Under the pieces are notes generated by a model that searched no databases, was not told where the DNA came from, and worked only from the letters and a program-made list of their open reading frames with translations. A DNA stretch of 64,000 nt from Guadua angustifolia. Its lineage: Eukaryota; Streptophyta; Magnoliopsida; Poales; Poaceae. The DNA is taken from NCBI GenBank assembly GCA_036346375.1, contig CM070505.1:53318626-53382625 (forward strand). The letters are read 5' to 3'. The position numbers and the translations under genes are program-made. Below, one piece after another: positions 20,878 through 32,408 of the stretch (within the stretch, counting starts at the first letter, position 1; each line of letters opens with the position of its first letter).

Positions 20878-21605
20878 ATGGTCGGCGGAGCATAGTCATG
20901 GCCTAAGACCCTACCACACGCACTACCTAGGCGCCGTCTGTGTTCGATGTAGAAACGGGGGTTTAAAGGGTTGGCAAGGGCTATCGAAGTTATGGTACTT
21001 ATGAAAACCAAGTATGACGAAACCCTATAGGCCTAAGCAAGTTGAATGGATCAAAATGATAATCAATCGTGACATCGAATGCGTGGGATCGGATCACCAG
21101 GAAGAGTACGACAACTGTTTGGTGACCGGTAAGGCCATGGAAGACTTATAGCATGTCGGAGACCACTCACCGGGTTGTCATTTCCCGTTGCCATCCAGGT
21201 CTTATGCCCTTGCCATCTTTATGAGACCAAGCCAGAGAAGCATGGGCAAGGAGCAGTCGCTAGAGGCGGGCAAATGGTGAGCTTAAAATTGGCAAGCACC
21301 ATGATGGGCGGACCATACACAACAAGACCAGCCACACGCACCTGCTAAACGTCTATCCAGGCCAGGCGCAGGAGATGGGGGTCCATGTTATGGTCAAGGA
21401 GCAGCCGGGATATAGGCATGCATGACACCCATGTAAGGCGAGTTCAGGGGTAGAACTTCCAGAGCAGTTCTATATTCTGGGAGTTCGCCAGCTCCCGTCC
21501 GTCTTCTGCGGCTAGTTGAATCACCTCGGGCCGTGAGATGGAGACCACCTTGAAGGGGCCTTCCCAGTAGGGAGACAGTTTTTCGCGACCCGCCTGCGGC
21601 GGAAT
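20878..21605. repeat. Tandem-repeat spacer of Tat-1, right part
   Basis: The repeat unit interrupted at 18042 resumes here (GGTCGGCGGAGCAT), and a third unit occupies about 21180-21330 (ACCGGGTTGTCATTTCCCGT, GAGACCAAGCCAGAGAAGC). From 21450 the sequence runs into the 3' end of integrase; the last readable minus-strand coding is near 21470-21605 (plus GGGAGTTCGCCAGCTCCCGT, a GELA-type integrase tail). Confidence 0.62.
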
Positions 21606-22676
21606 TCAGTGTAAGACGAGGTCGCCTACCACCAGTGTTCTCTCACGGACCCGGATGGCGTGGTAGCGCCGGAGACTTTGCTGGTACCAGGCAACATGGA
21701 TCGCCGCCCGGTCTCGTACTTCCTCCAGGAAGTTGACGTCATCTTGACGTCGGTCCTCCTTCTCTTCTTCGTTGAAGGCTGCTACACGCGGCGAGCCCAA
21801 GGAGAGCTTGGAGGGCAGTACCGCTTCGGTGCCGTAGACTAGGAAGAACGGGGTCTCCCTGGTCACACGGCTGGGTGTGGTTCAGAGAGACCACAACACC
21901 GTTGGAAACTCTTCTGCCCAGCGTGCTCCGCACTTGCAGAGCCTATCGAACGCCCTGGTCTTGAGGCCCATCAGGACCAGCGCGTTGGCACGCTCAGCTT
22001 GTCCATTGCTCCATGGATGGGCCACGGAGGCAAAACACTCCTTGGTGCCCATCTCTTCACAGAAGTCCAGGAATGCTTCACTGGTGAATTGGGTGCCATT
22101 GTCGGTGATGATGTGGTTGGCAACTCCAAAGCGAGTGAAGATTCCACGCATGAACCTGACAGCGGCGGAAGCTGTAATGGCGTGCACTGCTTCGGCTTCA
22201 ACCCATTTGGTGAACTTGTCGATGGTGACGAACAAGTGGGTGAAGCCCCCTGTGGCCCGCGGGAACGGACCCAGGATATCCAGCCCCCAAACCGTGAACG
22301 GCCATGAGAGTGGGATGGTTTGCAGAGCTTGGGTCGGAAGGTGGGTCTGCTTGGCGTGGAATTGGCACACCTCGCAACTCCTTACCAGCTCGCAAGCATC
22401 TTGGAGGGCAGTAGGACAATAGAATCCCTGGCGGTAAGCTTTACCGACCAGTGTCCGACTGTACATATGGCTCCCGCACATGGCCCCATGGATATCAGAG
22501 AGCAGCTTGCTGCCTGCTTCCCGAGTGATGCACTTCAGGAGAATTTTGTTTCTACTCTGGCGATATAGGTCCCCACCTATCAGAGTATAGCACTTGGCCT
22601 TGCGTGCAATTCTCTCAGCAGAAGCATCATCATCGGGGATCACTTGATCACACAGGAAGGCCAGGATGGGATCCAT
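21606..22676 (-). pseudogene. Tat-1 integrase
   Basis: This gypsy integrase lies in two frames (21882-22676 and 21606-21866). The first has the zinc-binding H-H-C-C region (DIHGAMCGSH, then CELVRSCEVCQ), the catalytic core with VWGLDILGPFPRA, ITDNGTQFTS and SNGQAERAN supplying Asp, Asp and Glu, and ends at EFPTVLWSL. The second continues with TRETPFFLVYGTEAVLP and a C-terminal domain. A frameshift near 21870 divides them. All catalytic residues are visible, so this is the best kept domain of Tat-1. It is downstream of RNase H, separated by a repeat array. Confidence 0.88.
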
Positions 22677-22689
22677 CCATTGACCCCCC

Positions 22690-23310
22690 CACCAAGTGTG
22701 GCGATCACGTGGTGATCGCCAGGGTACTCCGCCTGGCCAAGCGTTTCCACCAATACCGCCTTGGCAGTGTTACCGTTCTGCCTCCCGGAACCGGGGGATA
22801 TAGCAGTCGCATCATCGACCCCGTCGGAGTTAGGGGCTAAGACGGGTGCGTTGACTCCCCGCGTAGGATCGGGGGATATGGCAGCCGTATCGTTGGCCCC
22901 ACCGGAGTTGGGGGCCGAGACAGATCGCCACCTCCTCATGGGATCGAGGATATGGCGAAGCGCCGCCCCGCCCGTGGCCGAATCGAGACATGTGCCGTGC
23001 CTCCTCGCCGGAATTGAGGACGAACAAGCGCACCATTGGCCCCACCGGAGTTGGGGGTTACAATGGACGGTCGCGCAAACCTTCTTTCGAAGACTTGGAC
23101 CGAAACTGACCCATCATTGGCTCCGCCGGAGACCAGGGTGACAATAGACTGTCGGGGACTATCGTCCCCGTCGAAGACTGGGGAAGCAATAGACGGTCTC
23201 GCGAGACTTCTTTCGGAGGGGCGGACTGGAATAACAGTGCCATCGGCCCCGCCGGAGTTCGGGGCAGCGATGAACGGATGGGCAAGCCTTTCTTCGAAGA
23301 CTCCAACTGG
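22690..23310 (-). repeat. Repeats coding PNSGGAN-type units between RNase H and integrase
   Basis: A plus-strand motif CCCCGCCGGAGTTGGGG recurs at about 22824, 22900, 23038, 23120 and 23246, with blocks such as CTTTCTTCGAAGACT between. On the minus strand it encodes repeated APNSGGAN/SPDP units, seen three frames apart in overlapping ORFs. Spacing is 65-140 bp. It interrupts the usual short linker between RNase H and integrase. Confidence 0.75.
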
Positions 23311-23967
23311 AACAAAAGCCTTTGACGAGGCAAGCTGCGAAAGGTCATCCACCAAATGATTGTCGCGTCGGAGGATATGGATGTACCCCAGCCCATCGAA
23401 GTGGCGCTCCATCCTTCTGACTTCCGCCAAGTAGGCGGCCATCATGGGATCAGAGCACTGGAACTCCTTTCGCGCCTGGTTGACAACGAGTAGAGAGTCG
23501 CCCTTGATGTGCAGACGTCGGATGCCAAGCGCGGTTGTGGCGCATAGCCCCGCCAGCAGCCCTTCGTATTCGATGACGTTGTTGGTCGCCTTGAAGTCCA
23601 AGACAATCAGGTACTGGAGGATGTCCCCGGTCGGGGAGACTAGGACAAACCCAGCCCCCGCGCCCTCGACTTGGAATAAGCTATCGAAGAACAGGGTCCA
23701 CGAGGGGAGTGCGGGTGCTCCTTTAGCTTCAGGAGTGGAGGGGGTCCACTCGGCGACGAACTCGGCCAACCTCTGACTCTTGATGGCTGTGCGCGGGCGA
23801 AACTTGAGGCAGAACTCACCTAGTTCCACCGACCACTTGGCGGCGTGACCTTCGACTTCTCGGTTGTGGAGTATCTCTCGAAGTGGGTAGGCTGTGACCA
23901 CCGTGATCTTCCGTCCCTGGAAGTAGTGTCGAAGATTCCGAGACACCACCAGAACGGCGTAGAGCAT
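22936..23967 (-). pseudogene. Tat-1 RNase H with repeat-rich tail
   Basis: This 343-codon ORF begins in the RT-RNase H connection (NLRHYFQGRKITVVTAYPLR) and contains an RNase H fold: LFFDSLFQVEGAGAGFVL, then NVIEYEGLLAGL, KGDSLLVVNQ and LRRDNHLVDDLSQLA. The acidic residues of the active site are partly kept (the first Asp in FFDS, Glu in EYEG, Asp in GDS). Tat elements carry a second, plant-type RNase H in this position; whether this is that domain needs a profile search. The last third is a Gly/Ser/Pro repeat. Confidence 0.82.
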
Positions 23968-23970
23968 CTT

Positions 23971-25049
23971 CTAGGCATGCGGATATCTGGTCTCTGCGTC
24001 AGATAGCACTTTGCTGATGTAGCAAACTGGTCTCTGGACGCCTTCCCTCTCCGCCACCAGCACCGCACTCACTACCACCGGGGTAGCCGCGATATATAGG
24101 AGCAGCAGCTCACTGGGAGCAGGAGCGACCAGCACCGGGGGCGAGGAGAGGTATTTCTTTAGATCTTCGAACGCTTGTTGGGCTTCGGGCGTCCATTCGA
24201 AGTGGTTAGTGTTCTTCAATAGCTTGAACAAGAGGAGACTTTTTTCCCCTAGGCGGGCGATGAATCGCCCGAGGGACGTCAGGCAGCCAGTTAGACACTG
24301 GATGTGCTTGAGTCTGGTTGGTGGTTTCATGTGTTCGATGGTCGCGATCTTGTCGGGATTGGCCTCAATGCCCCGACTAGACACGAGGAATCCCAACAAC
24401 TTCCCAGAGGGTACGCCAAAGATGCACTTCTCAGGATTGAGCTTCAGGTGATTCTTCCTGAGGTTGGCGAAGGTTTCGCCCAGATCCTCAATTAGCCCTT
24501 CACTCTTCTCAGATTTCACCACCAGGTCGTCCTGTCGGCGTATACCTCCAGGTTCCGTCCGACCTGTGGTCGAAATGTGGCATGTATGGCACGCTGATAA
24601 GTAGAACCGGCATTTTTTAACCAAAATGGCATTCAAATGTAGCAATAAACGCCCATAGGAGTTACAAATGCGGTCTTCTCTTCATCTTCTTTCACCATGC
24701 TGATCTGGTGGTACCCGGAGTACGCATCCAAAAAGCATAGCAACTCGCACCCCGCCGTAGAGTCCACGATCAGGTCGATGCGTGGCAAGGGGTATAGATC
24801 CATCGGGCAGGCCTTGTTGAGGTCGGTGAAGTCGACACACATTCGCCACTTCCCATTGGATTTCTTGACGAGCACGGGGTTGGCAAGCCATTCGGGGTGA
24901 ATGACTTCTCTTATGATACCCGCGTGCAGCAGCTTCTCGACTTTCTCGCAGATGGCATCTTGACGCTCGGGGGCCTTTTGCCAGACCGGGCGCGCCTCCT
25001 GGAGTGTTGCTAGTTTGTGCTCGATCACCTTCCTGGGGACCCCGGTCAT
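23971..25049 (-). pseudogene. Tat-1 reverse transcriptase
   Basis: The N-terminal half (24633-25049) reads IREVIHPEWLANPVLVKKSN, then WRMCVDFTDLNKACPMDLYPLP and LDAYSGYHQI, all gypsy RT fingers and palm motifs. The C-terminal half (23971-24645) has VVKSEKSEGLIEDLGETF, LKLNPEKCIFGVPSGKLLGF and the RNase H connection. The YxDD box falls at the join near 24530-24545, where extra bases split YAD from DDL, so the active site frame is broken. Upstream at 25050-25112 the protease linker begins. Confidence 0.88.
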
Positions 25050-25112
25050 GTCGAACGGTTGCTAGGCAAACACGTCTGTGTTAGACCGGTGGAAGGTGAC
25101 GAGCGCGTCTTC

Positions 25113-25976
25113 CTATTTGGCGCTAAGGTTGGCACCCAGCTTGACGGTCCTTTCGGGCTCGGCCACGCTCAGGGAGACCACCTTAACCTCGCCAGACGGG
25201 CCGAGCGAGGCACGGGTTCTTGCCGGAGGGGCTCCCGAGTAGACAGCGTCAACCTGCCGCGCACAGGTGGCGCCTGCTAGGTCCAAGGCTTGCTTATCGC
25301 AGCGCAGGGCCTCTGGCCTGTCCACCTGGACGCTTATGGGACCTCCAGGTCCTGGCATCTTCACCACCATATAGGCACAGTGGGTGGCCGCCATGAACCT
25401 GACCAACGCGGGTCGGCCAAGCAGGGCGTTGTAGGGAAGGTCGAAGTCCACCAACTCTGTGCGGTCGTTGTCCACGTTCCCGAAAGTAACGGGAAGGCGG
25501 ACCTAGCCCAGGGGCATTGAGCCAGCCCTCGGGGTGACTCCGTAGAAGGGGAGAGCCAGGCAGAGCTCTCGCTTTGGGATTTGAAGAGCCCGGAACGCAC
25601 TAGGGGACAGGAGGTTGATGGAGCTCCCCCCATCGATCAGCACGCGCCCAAGCTGCACATTCCGAACCGTGGGCGAGACCACGATCAGAAGGTGCCCGAG
25701 GCTGGCGGTGCTCACAGGGTGGTCGGTGCGGCTAAAGGTGATCGGCTCCTCCGACCACTTCAGCGGCCTAGTCGCCCCCGCGCTTGGTACGGCGGCGCAG
25801 ACTTCCCTCATCAGGAGCTTGTACTTCATGTTGGAGGCGTGCATGGCCGATCCACTGTGGATGTAGGCCACCCTATGCTCCGCTTCTTTGGAAGGCGATT
25901 GGGTGAGTCGCCGCCCATATCGCCGCAGTGGTGAGGGCGGCGCTCCTCGAGCCGCCGCTTCCACCTTCTCGCGCAC
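25113..25976 (-). pseudogene. Tat-1 protease region
   Basis: This is an aspartic protease of the retrotransposon type in two frames divided by a stop at 25503. The active-site loop reads VLIDGGSSINLLS (near 25610-25650), followed by LPYNALLGRPALVRFMA, the usual second half. It would process the polyprotein. Confidence 0.8.
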
Positions 25977-25979
25977 GAC

Positions 25980-27498
25980 CTAGCAATGATCCAAATCGTG
26001 TGCATTAGTATTATGGATAGGACAGAAGACATTACCCCTATTTTCCTGTCGACGGTAGTCCTGTCGATCCCAGCGACCGTCCTGCCGATCGCGGCGATCA
26101 TCCCGCCGATCATGGCGATCGTCTCGCCATGGCTTGATGACCTTGTTTCTTCGCTTGGTAGCCAAGACCTGACCGGACTCAGCCGCCAAGCATTTCTTCT
26201 TGTTCACAGAACTAGGACCTTTCGAGGTCCCGGCCTTGCCTCCGCCGTGAGCACCGTCCGCTCCGACGGTCCGCTCCCGCGCCTCCGCTGCCCGAGCGCA
26301 CTTGTGCGCCAAGGTGAACAGCTCGGATGTGGTGGCGATGTTGCGAGTAGCCATCTTCTCCCGCATCTTGCAGTCTCGCACTCCCCTCCGAAAGACGATG
26401 ATGATAGACTCGCCAGAGATCTTGGGGATCATGTTGCGGCAATGGCTAAATCGCCGGATGAATGTGCGCAACGACTCCCCTCTCTTCTGTTCGAGGGCAT
26501 GGAGGTCATCCTCCACGCTCGGCTGGGCATAGGAGCCCTAGAAGTTGGTGACAAACTGACCAAACAACTCCGCCCACGAGTGCATCGACTCCCTTAGGAG
26601 GTTCATCAGCTAAGAACAGGCGGAGCCCGCCAAGGCTGTCGGGAGATAGTTCGCCATAACCTTCTCGGAGCCGTTGGCAGCCCGCACCACTATGGTGTAG
26701 ATCTGCAGGAACTCCTCTGGGTTAGTGGTGTCTTCGTACTTCTTGATGGTTGCCGGGCGAAACCTTTCCGGCCACGCGACATGGTGTAGCCAGTTGGAGA
26801 ACGCCTGGCACCCCACGCCGTAGGAAGAACCACGCAGCCCCCCAGAACCTCGGCCCGAGGGCTGCACTGTGGAGCGCGGGACTTGGCTCCCGCAAGACTG
26901 GAAGGAGAAGGTCCCCTCCTCTGTGGAGAAATCGGGGTCACGGGAGGAGTCGTCTTCTTCAGGAGCCATCCGCTCACCGCGGTGCTGCTCCTGTGCTTGT
27001 GGGTGGTGCAACTTGCCGCGCAAGTCACCACCACGTGCTGGCGTCACTCCTTCAAATGAGCCCTAAGATCTTCACGGGCACTCCTCTCACGCCCAGGGGA
27101 CGTGCGAGATGGCTCTGGAGCCATCGCACGACCCCCAGCGAGAGCGGGGCCTACGCCCTGAATGCCCTTTCCCTTGCTTCACCCACGTCGACGTTGAGCG
27201 CTGCTCGGGTGGCTCGAAGCTTGGGTGTCTTCTCACAGAATCTCGACCACAGGATACCAGAGGTACCCGGCCGTTCTGATGCCTCCGCATGGAGCTGGGC
27301 CGCGTCCATGAGGTGGGCGATGTCCTGCAGCCAAGGAGCTGCCAGGGTGTCGCCCCCCAGCTCCACCAGCGGGTGCTCCAGGAGGAGGCGAGCCGCATGC
27401 AGGTTTTGGGCCGGCGTGGCTTCCTCCATCGCTAGTCGCCGTCGGACCGGCTGTGCTCCTGCCACGGTGGGGGCACCGCCGCCTTCTGCGGAAGGCAT
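25980..27498 (-). pseudogene. Tat-1 Gag (several frames)
   Basis: This gag is split into three ORFs. The start is probably ATG 27498 (MPSAEGGGAPTVAG), about 100 bp from the primer-binding site. The capsid motif WPERFRPATIKKYEDTTNPE lies at 26610-27047, and EDDLHALEQKRGESLRTFIR with CRNMIPKI at 25980-26516. An Arg/Asp-rich basic stretch (DDRHDRRDDRRDRQDGRWDR) precedes a knuckle-like CPIHNTNAHDLDHC. Stops near 26610 and 26520 break the protein. Confidence 0.8.
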
Positions 27499-27597
27499 CG
27501 GACGGTCCCCCGCCTAATGGGAGTGTGAAGCCTCCATCTTCACGGGCGGTGCTTGATGATCCGCTGAAGAAAGCAACGGGTGAAACAGCTACTACCA

Positions 27598-27615
27598 CCC
27601 CTACTTGGCGTGCCC
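27598..27615 (-). other. Primer-binding site, Tat-1
   Basis: The minus strand reads GGGCACGCCAAGTAGGGG right after the LTR end. It resembles the TGGCGCGCCAGGTAGGGG site found in many grass gypsy elements, with a few changes. Confidence 0.6.
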
Positions 27616-28631
27616 TGTCGGCGTGTTTATGCCGGACAGTATTGGTTCGAGTGTATAACCGAGTTTCGATAGGGGGGTCTTCGCAGCTGTGTCACTCTCG
27701 GCTCTCTTCTCTACTCTCTTCGCGTGGTGAGCAGGATAGGAAGCTCAAGAATACAAGGGAGCACACAAGGAACACACAGGATTTACCCAGGTTCGGGACC
27801 CCAATGCGGGTAACAGCCCTACGTTCTGCTCAAGCTCGTGTTGCTCTAGTATTTTGCTTACTCTTCGCTGTGAGTTGATCGACTGAGCGAGCTCAGTGAT
27901 CCAATCCTTAGAGTTTCGACCGACCTCCCTGCCTCATGCACACTAGTGCCCTTATATACTCCCGGGACTAGCTAGGGCAGGCAGAGGGAGTAGTTTTATA
28001 TTAATTGTATTGAATGTGTCTAGCCCTGTCGCTACTGTCCCTCGGAGCCTCTTTGTCTACGCCGTATCTTGACACTACCTGTCTTCGAACCACCCGAGAG
28101 GAGGGGTTCGGACGCCGTGATTTAACGCCTGTACACGCCACCCCGCCTAGCCCGGGCGGTGTAGATGGAACGGGAGTTGGTGAAGCTGGCTCAGTCGGAG
28201 GGACAGATCATCATGGCGTCAGGGAACCATGCCCAATTAATGGCCTTCAGGCGCACTGCAACAGCTCCCCGCGCATTGAATAGCCCCCATGCGCATTTAA
28301 TGGCTCCCATGCGCATTTAATGGCTATGATACGTTGTGATCCTGGCGATTGCTTTGGGCGGAAGCCTCCCAGCCCTGTCTGCGTGGTCGGTTGGTAATGG
28401 GTTGGCTGTTCGTCGGGCAGCTACGTGGCCTGGTCACCCGACTGCTTATCGGGTGGCCACATGTCCTGGTCTTCAGCGGTCGTGATCTGGTTGCCTGGGC
28501 CTGGGACCTGGTCGGCCACCAAGCTTTTCTTCAGTATGTTGAGTTCTTTGCACAGGACCTCCTTCTCTTTGTATCTTGTGTGCGCGGTACCACCTGGCGG
28601 CAATGGAGAGAGTACCCCAGTGTAGAATACA
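27616..28631 (-). repeat. 5' LTR of Tat-1
   Basis: This is a 1016-bp LTR. On the minus strand it starts TGTATTCTACACTGGGG (28631) and ends CGCCGACA (27616), next to the primer-binding site. It contains GATTTACCCAGGTTCGGG (about 27780), a phrase I recall from grass gypsy LTRs. The partner LTR at the left is nearly gone. Confidence 0.75.
27952..27959 (-). promoter_or_regulatory. TATA box of the Tat-1 5' LTR
   Basis: The minus strand reads GAGTATATAAGGGCAC, so transcription would start near 27920 and run left into gag. Confidence 0.6.
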
Positions 28632-30193
28632 CCGATAGCGGTCTTAAGAATCTCTTTGGCCAAAACTGGTTTTATACACGGAAGTGTAAATTAAAACAAT
28701 TTTGCACAATTAATGATGTGGCCCAATCTGCCATCCCTATCTTAATATGTGATCCAAATTTGCAAACTAAGGATATCATTCCATGTGGTTCTGTTTTGTG
28801 TGGAAAACCGAAGCAAGGAGAGGGAATCGGCCAAGGAGGCAAGGCTCAAACCCTAGCACATGAGGAAGTTTTGGTGCAAGTTCCAGGGCATAGAGCTGCA
28901 TGGGCCACCAAAGGTGCATGGGACTTGGAGAGCAAGGCCACCACATGGGCCTACACACGAAGGAAACCGCATGGGCTGCCTTGTTGGGGCATGGCTTCAT
29001 AGGCCAAGGCCTCATGGATGGTGAGCATAGGGGTTGGCATGAGATTTGGATAGAGATAAGGAGAGCCCAATTCATGCGAGAGAAGGAAACCAAGAGTCCA
29101 ATTTGGTTTGGAGAGAAAGAAAGAATTCCACTCGGATTGACGGCATAATCTGACCTTAAAAAGTCCAAAACTCTCATGTTCATGCTTGAATTTTAATGAT
29201 CATGGACTTTCTTGAGAGATTAGAAGATTATCTTCATATCTCTCCATAGCGACAAGTTCCAATTTTGCTTGCTTCTATTTTTAATCTAGTCGAATTTAAG
29301 TTTTAAAGTTGTAAAATTTTTTATCTATTAGAGTTCAAGTTGTATACGTTTAGGAGCTATATTTGAATCGGTTTAGATGTATTTTGACCATGCATTTTAC
29401 ACCAATATAAGGTCTAAGGGCACAACCTATTGTGGAGATGAGATTATGCATAAGAAATAAGAAAATGCTATGGTTGGTTTATGGTTCCAGTGAGCGTGTG
29501 TGAGTGCATGAGAGTTTCCCATCTAGAGTTTGTTGTATGGAAACAAGGCCGGGAGCACAATATTCTTGCAGATTGCTCATGGGGTCCACATGATCCATCT
29601 CTTCAATTTGTGGTTAACATTACTCATGGTTTGGGGAGGTCTTCACACTTGCTTCTAGATCGGTTCTAGCTGTTCTAGTGCAAGCCGTATCATACCTTTG
29701 CAAGAAGACAAGAAGGTGCAAGAAGGATGGGAGTGTTGCTATTTTTGGTTTCATCCCTTGGGTTGAAACCCTAGTTTGGCCAAAATAACACAACAGAGAA
29801 GAAAAACTTGCTATTGATTTCATGTACCGTGAAAGAATAGGCCATCCTATGTGCCAACCCCTAGTTAGCCCATATAAATTATAGCCTAAATCGTCTAGTC
29901 TCAACTATGTGCACTAACAACCTAATTCTACGTCAAGGTTTGTAATCCTAATGTAGCAAGCAATCAACTCAACTCTAGGAATATAAATTGTGCAATGTAA
30001 ATGAGCACAAGTAAGTAAACCACAAGATGACACAGTGATATTTTTACCGTGGTGTTGAGAGAGTTGCCGATCTCCCATAATCTACGTTGAGGTAAGCCCA
30101 GACACTAAGAGGAATAAGCCAAACCTCTTACTTGACCATCACCAAGTGGAACATATGCACATATGGATACTCAATCCAGCTCTAGAAGCAATA
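28632..30193. other. Unassigned sequence left of the hAT element
   Basis: There is no supportable gene. ORFs of 60-135 codons on both strands show no known domain. Part of it (28780-29160) is mildly GC-rich with GGAGAG and GCATGG runs and reads like old LTR sequence. 30030-30160 contains the phrase TTTTTACCGTGGTGTTGAG, which I associate with grass repeats but cannot name. It was contiguous with 45382 before hAT insertion. Confidence 0.5.
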
Positions 30194-30201
30194 CATGCAA
30201 C

Positions 30202-30370
30202 TAGGGGTGAAAACGGAACGGAAACGGTCGATAAATAGCTGTTCCGTTTCCATTTCCATATTTTTTTACCGGTAACAGAAACGAAATTGGAAACCCCGAA
30301 AACAGATACGGTAACGGATAGTGACAGAAACGGAAATGGAAGGGAACGGAGCGGATATGGAAACGGAAAT
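30202..30370. repeat. hAT left terminal and sub-terminal repeats
   Basis: Inverted repeat at 30202-30230, then repeated AACGGAAACGG, GAAACGGAAATGG and GGTAACGGAT motifs to 30370. Density of ACGGAAA is far above chance. Confidence 0.85.
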
Positions 30371-30495
30371 GGAAAATTTCACAAGAATGTAGTACATGAT
30401 CTATTCGAAGTTACAAAGAATATCTTAGTAACATTAGCCAACATTGAGCGAGCATGGTATGTACAAGAACATTGTTTACCTTATAACCAGCTAGC

Positions 30496-30672
30496 ACTAT
30501 CATAGTATAATAGCAAATATAGATAGTTTCATATCATAATATAATAGAAAACATATATAGTTCCACATCAAAATATAATAGCAAAGACATATAGTTCCAC
30601 ATTATACCACAATAGCAAACATATATAGTTTCACATCATACCACAATAGCAAACACATAGTTTCAAATCACC
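30496..30672. repeat. Minisatellite inside the hAT 3' region
   Basis: About five units of 30-37 bp with the consensus ACATATATAGTTTCACATCA and CAATAGCAA occur downstream of the transposase stop. Confidence 0.8.
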
Positions 30673-31001
30673 AAAACTCAGTTTTTTCTCAAGCTATCTA
30701 TCCCCCATATCAGTCCATTATATTCTCTTCCATATCAGTACCATTGACATCATCTTGCTCCTCCAACTACAAAGACAAGCATGAAACAATATTAATGTTC
30801 TTGAGAAGACAATTAGAAGCACATTAAACTGAATTTTATTTGATTTGCATAATATGGTTTGTAAGTTAGATAAAAAAAAGGCAAACCATTGCTATCGAGC
30901 TTGCAAAATGTCGCTCAAGGCTATCCACATCCAACTCAGTCATGATAGATGCAATAGTACCACTTGAATGATTAATAAAAACTGATTAGGCTTAAATATT
31001 T

Positions 31002-32408
31002 TCACATTATGAACAAACTATTGAAGCAAACTAAAAAGTTATCTTTTGATGCTGCGGTCCAATCTTTAATACAAATTAAAGCTTGCACAATCTCAGATCT
31101 AGACAATTTGCGAAATGGGTCGACAACCCGCCCACCAAAGATGAATGCCGACTCAAGCAACAGCTGACACTTGAATAGATAGCACATCACGAGCAAAATT
31201 TGGGAGAGAATAGGGAGCTCAACTTGCTTGACCATCCACCATGACAAGATATCGAATTGCTTGTCTTTATAGATGCTAAAGGTTGCTCCAAGTACACTTC
31301 TAACTCATTTTTGGTAATATGATCTATTTCACTAATGCTATGTAAGACCATATCAAGCTCATCATCCTCATCAACACTACCAAGTTGAGAACCCACTTGG
31401 TGCCCATTTGTAGAACTAGAGACTGTCTTCTTCGAAGCAGATACATAAGCTTGGAACAACTCATGAACAACTTTAGTAAACTTATCAATCTCTTGCATAG
31501 AAGTAATGGGATAAATCTTGATTGCATAATATTCTATCACATTTCTCTTATATCTAGGATCAAAGAAGCATGCTACTGACAAGTGCCATGTTGATTTTTT
31601 CCCAATACTTGTCATATTTAATTTTCATAGAATATGCCATAGCTTTACTTACTGGGTCAGAGTTGTCACACCATTCTGCAATTGCAATCTTAATTTGACA
31701 AAACTTTCTGAAAAATAAATTCGTTGTTGGATATTTAGTGCCAGAGAATAGCTCAGTAGCATCATAAAATAGCTTCAAACATGCAGATATCGATGTTGCC
31801 ATAGCCCAATTATTGGAAGTTGGAGGACATTTCTTATATTTGCTTGAATTCCGAAGAAAGAGCCTACCAAAAGCATCTTTATAGTGAATTGCACTCTTCA
31901 ACATAAGATATGTGGAGTTCCACCTTGTAGGAACATCCAAAGAGAGACCCTTGGTCACATCCAAGTCACACTCTGAAGCACACTTCTTAAACTCTTCATA
32001 CTGTAGTGGAGAGTTCTTCACAATTGCGACTGTATTTCTAATATTTGCAATGGCTGGTGCAATTGTCTTTAAACCATCTTGGGCAACAAGATTCAAAATA
32101 TGATTCAAACATCTCACATGGAAAAAGATGCCATCACAGATTAATGGAGATATCTTATTGAGTTTGCTCACTATCCCCTGAACACATTTATCATTTGCTG
32201 AAGCATTGTCCAAAGTAAGTGCAAACAATCTCCTATCAAGATTCCAATCCACTACACGATAATAAAACGATAAGCACAAATTTTTTCCCGAATAATGTCC
32301 TTCTACATGCATGAACTTGATAGTTCTTTTTTGCATGCACCAACTGTCATCTATCCAATGTACTGTGATGCACATGTAGCCTTTATTTTGATTAGATGTC
32401 AACATATC
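31002..32408 (-). pseudogene. hAT transposase, central and C-terminal part
   Basis: This would cut and join the transposon ends. The ORF 31560-32405 carries the central catalytic region: WSID-like WIDDSWCMQKR, LTLDNASANDKCV with a catalytic Asp, FFHVRCLNHILNLVAQDGL and DVPTRWNSTYLML, all standard plant hAT motifs. The next part (31187-31615) has FFDPRYKRNVIEYY. The C-terminal dimerisation domain follows in another frame (31002-31247): WWMVKQVELPILSQI, ESAFIFGGRVVDPFR and VQALICIKDW. At least two frameshifts, near 31600 and 31250, break it. The ORF is cut at 32408 by the gypsy element; the N-terminus is at 43383-44061. Confidence 0.93.

Larger units (their letters stand above)
9187..28631 (-). 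mobile_element. Decayed Tat-lineage gypsy element with nested insertions (Tat-1)
   Basis: This is a minus-strand Ty3/gypsy element. From right to left it has a 5' LTR (27616-28631), primer-binding site, gag, protease, RT, RNase H, integrase, a tandem-repeat spacer, an antisense ORF on the plus strand, a polypurine-like tract and a trace of the 3' LTR. An antisense ORF between integrase and 3' LTR is known in the Tat lineage (for example Grande, RIRE2). Inserted material accounts for 9999-16188 and 18043-20877, leaving roughly 10.4 kb of original element. No target duplication can be checked because the left end is lost. Confidence 0.82.
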
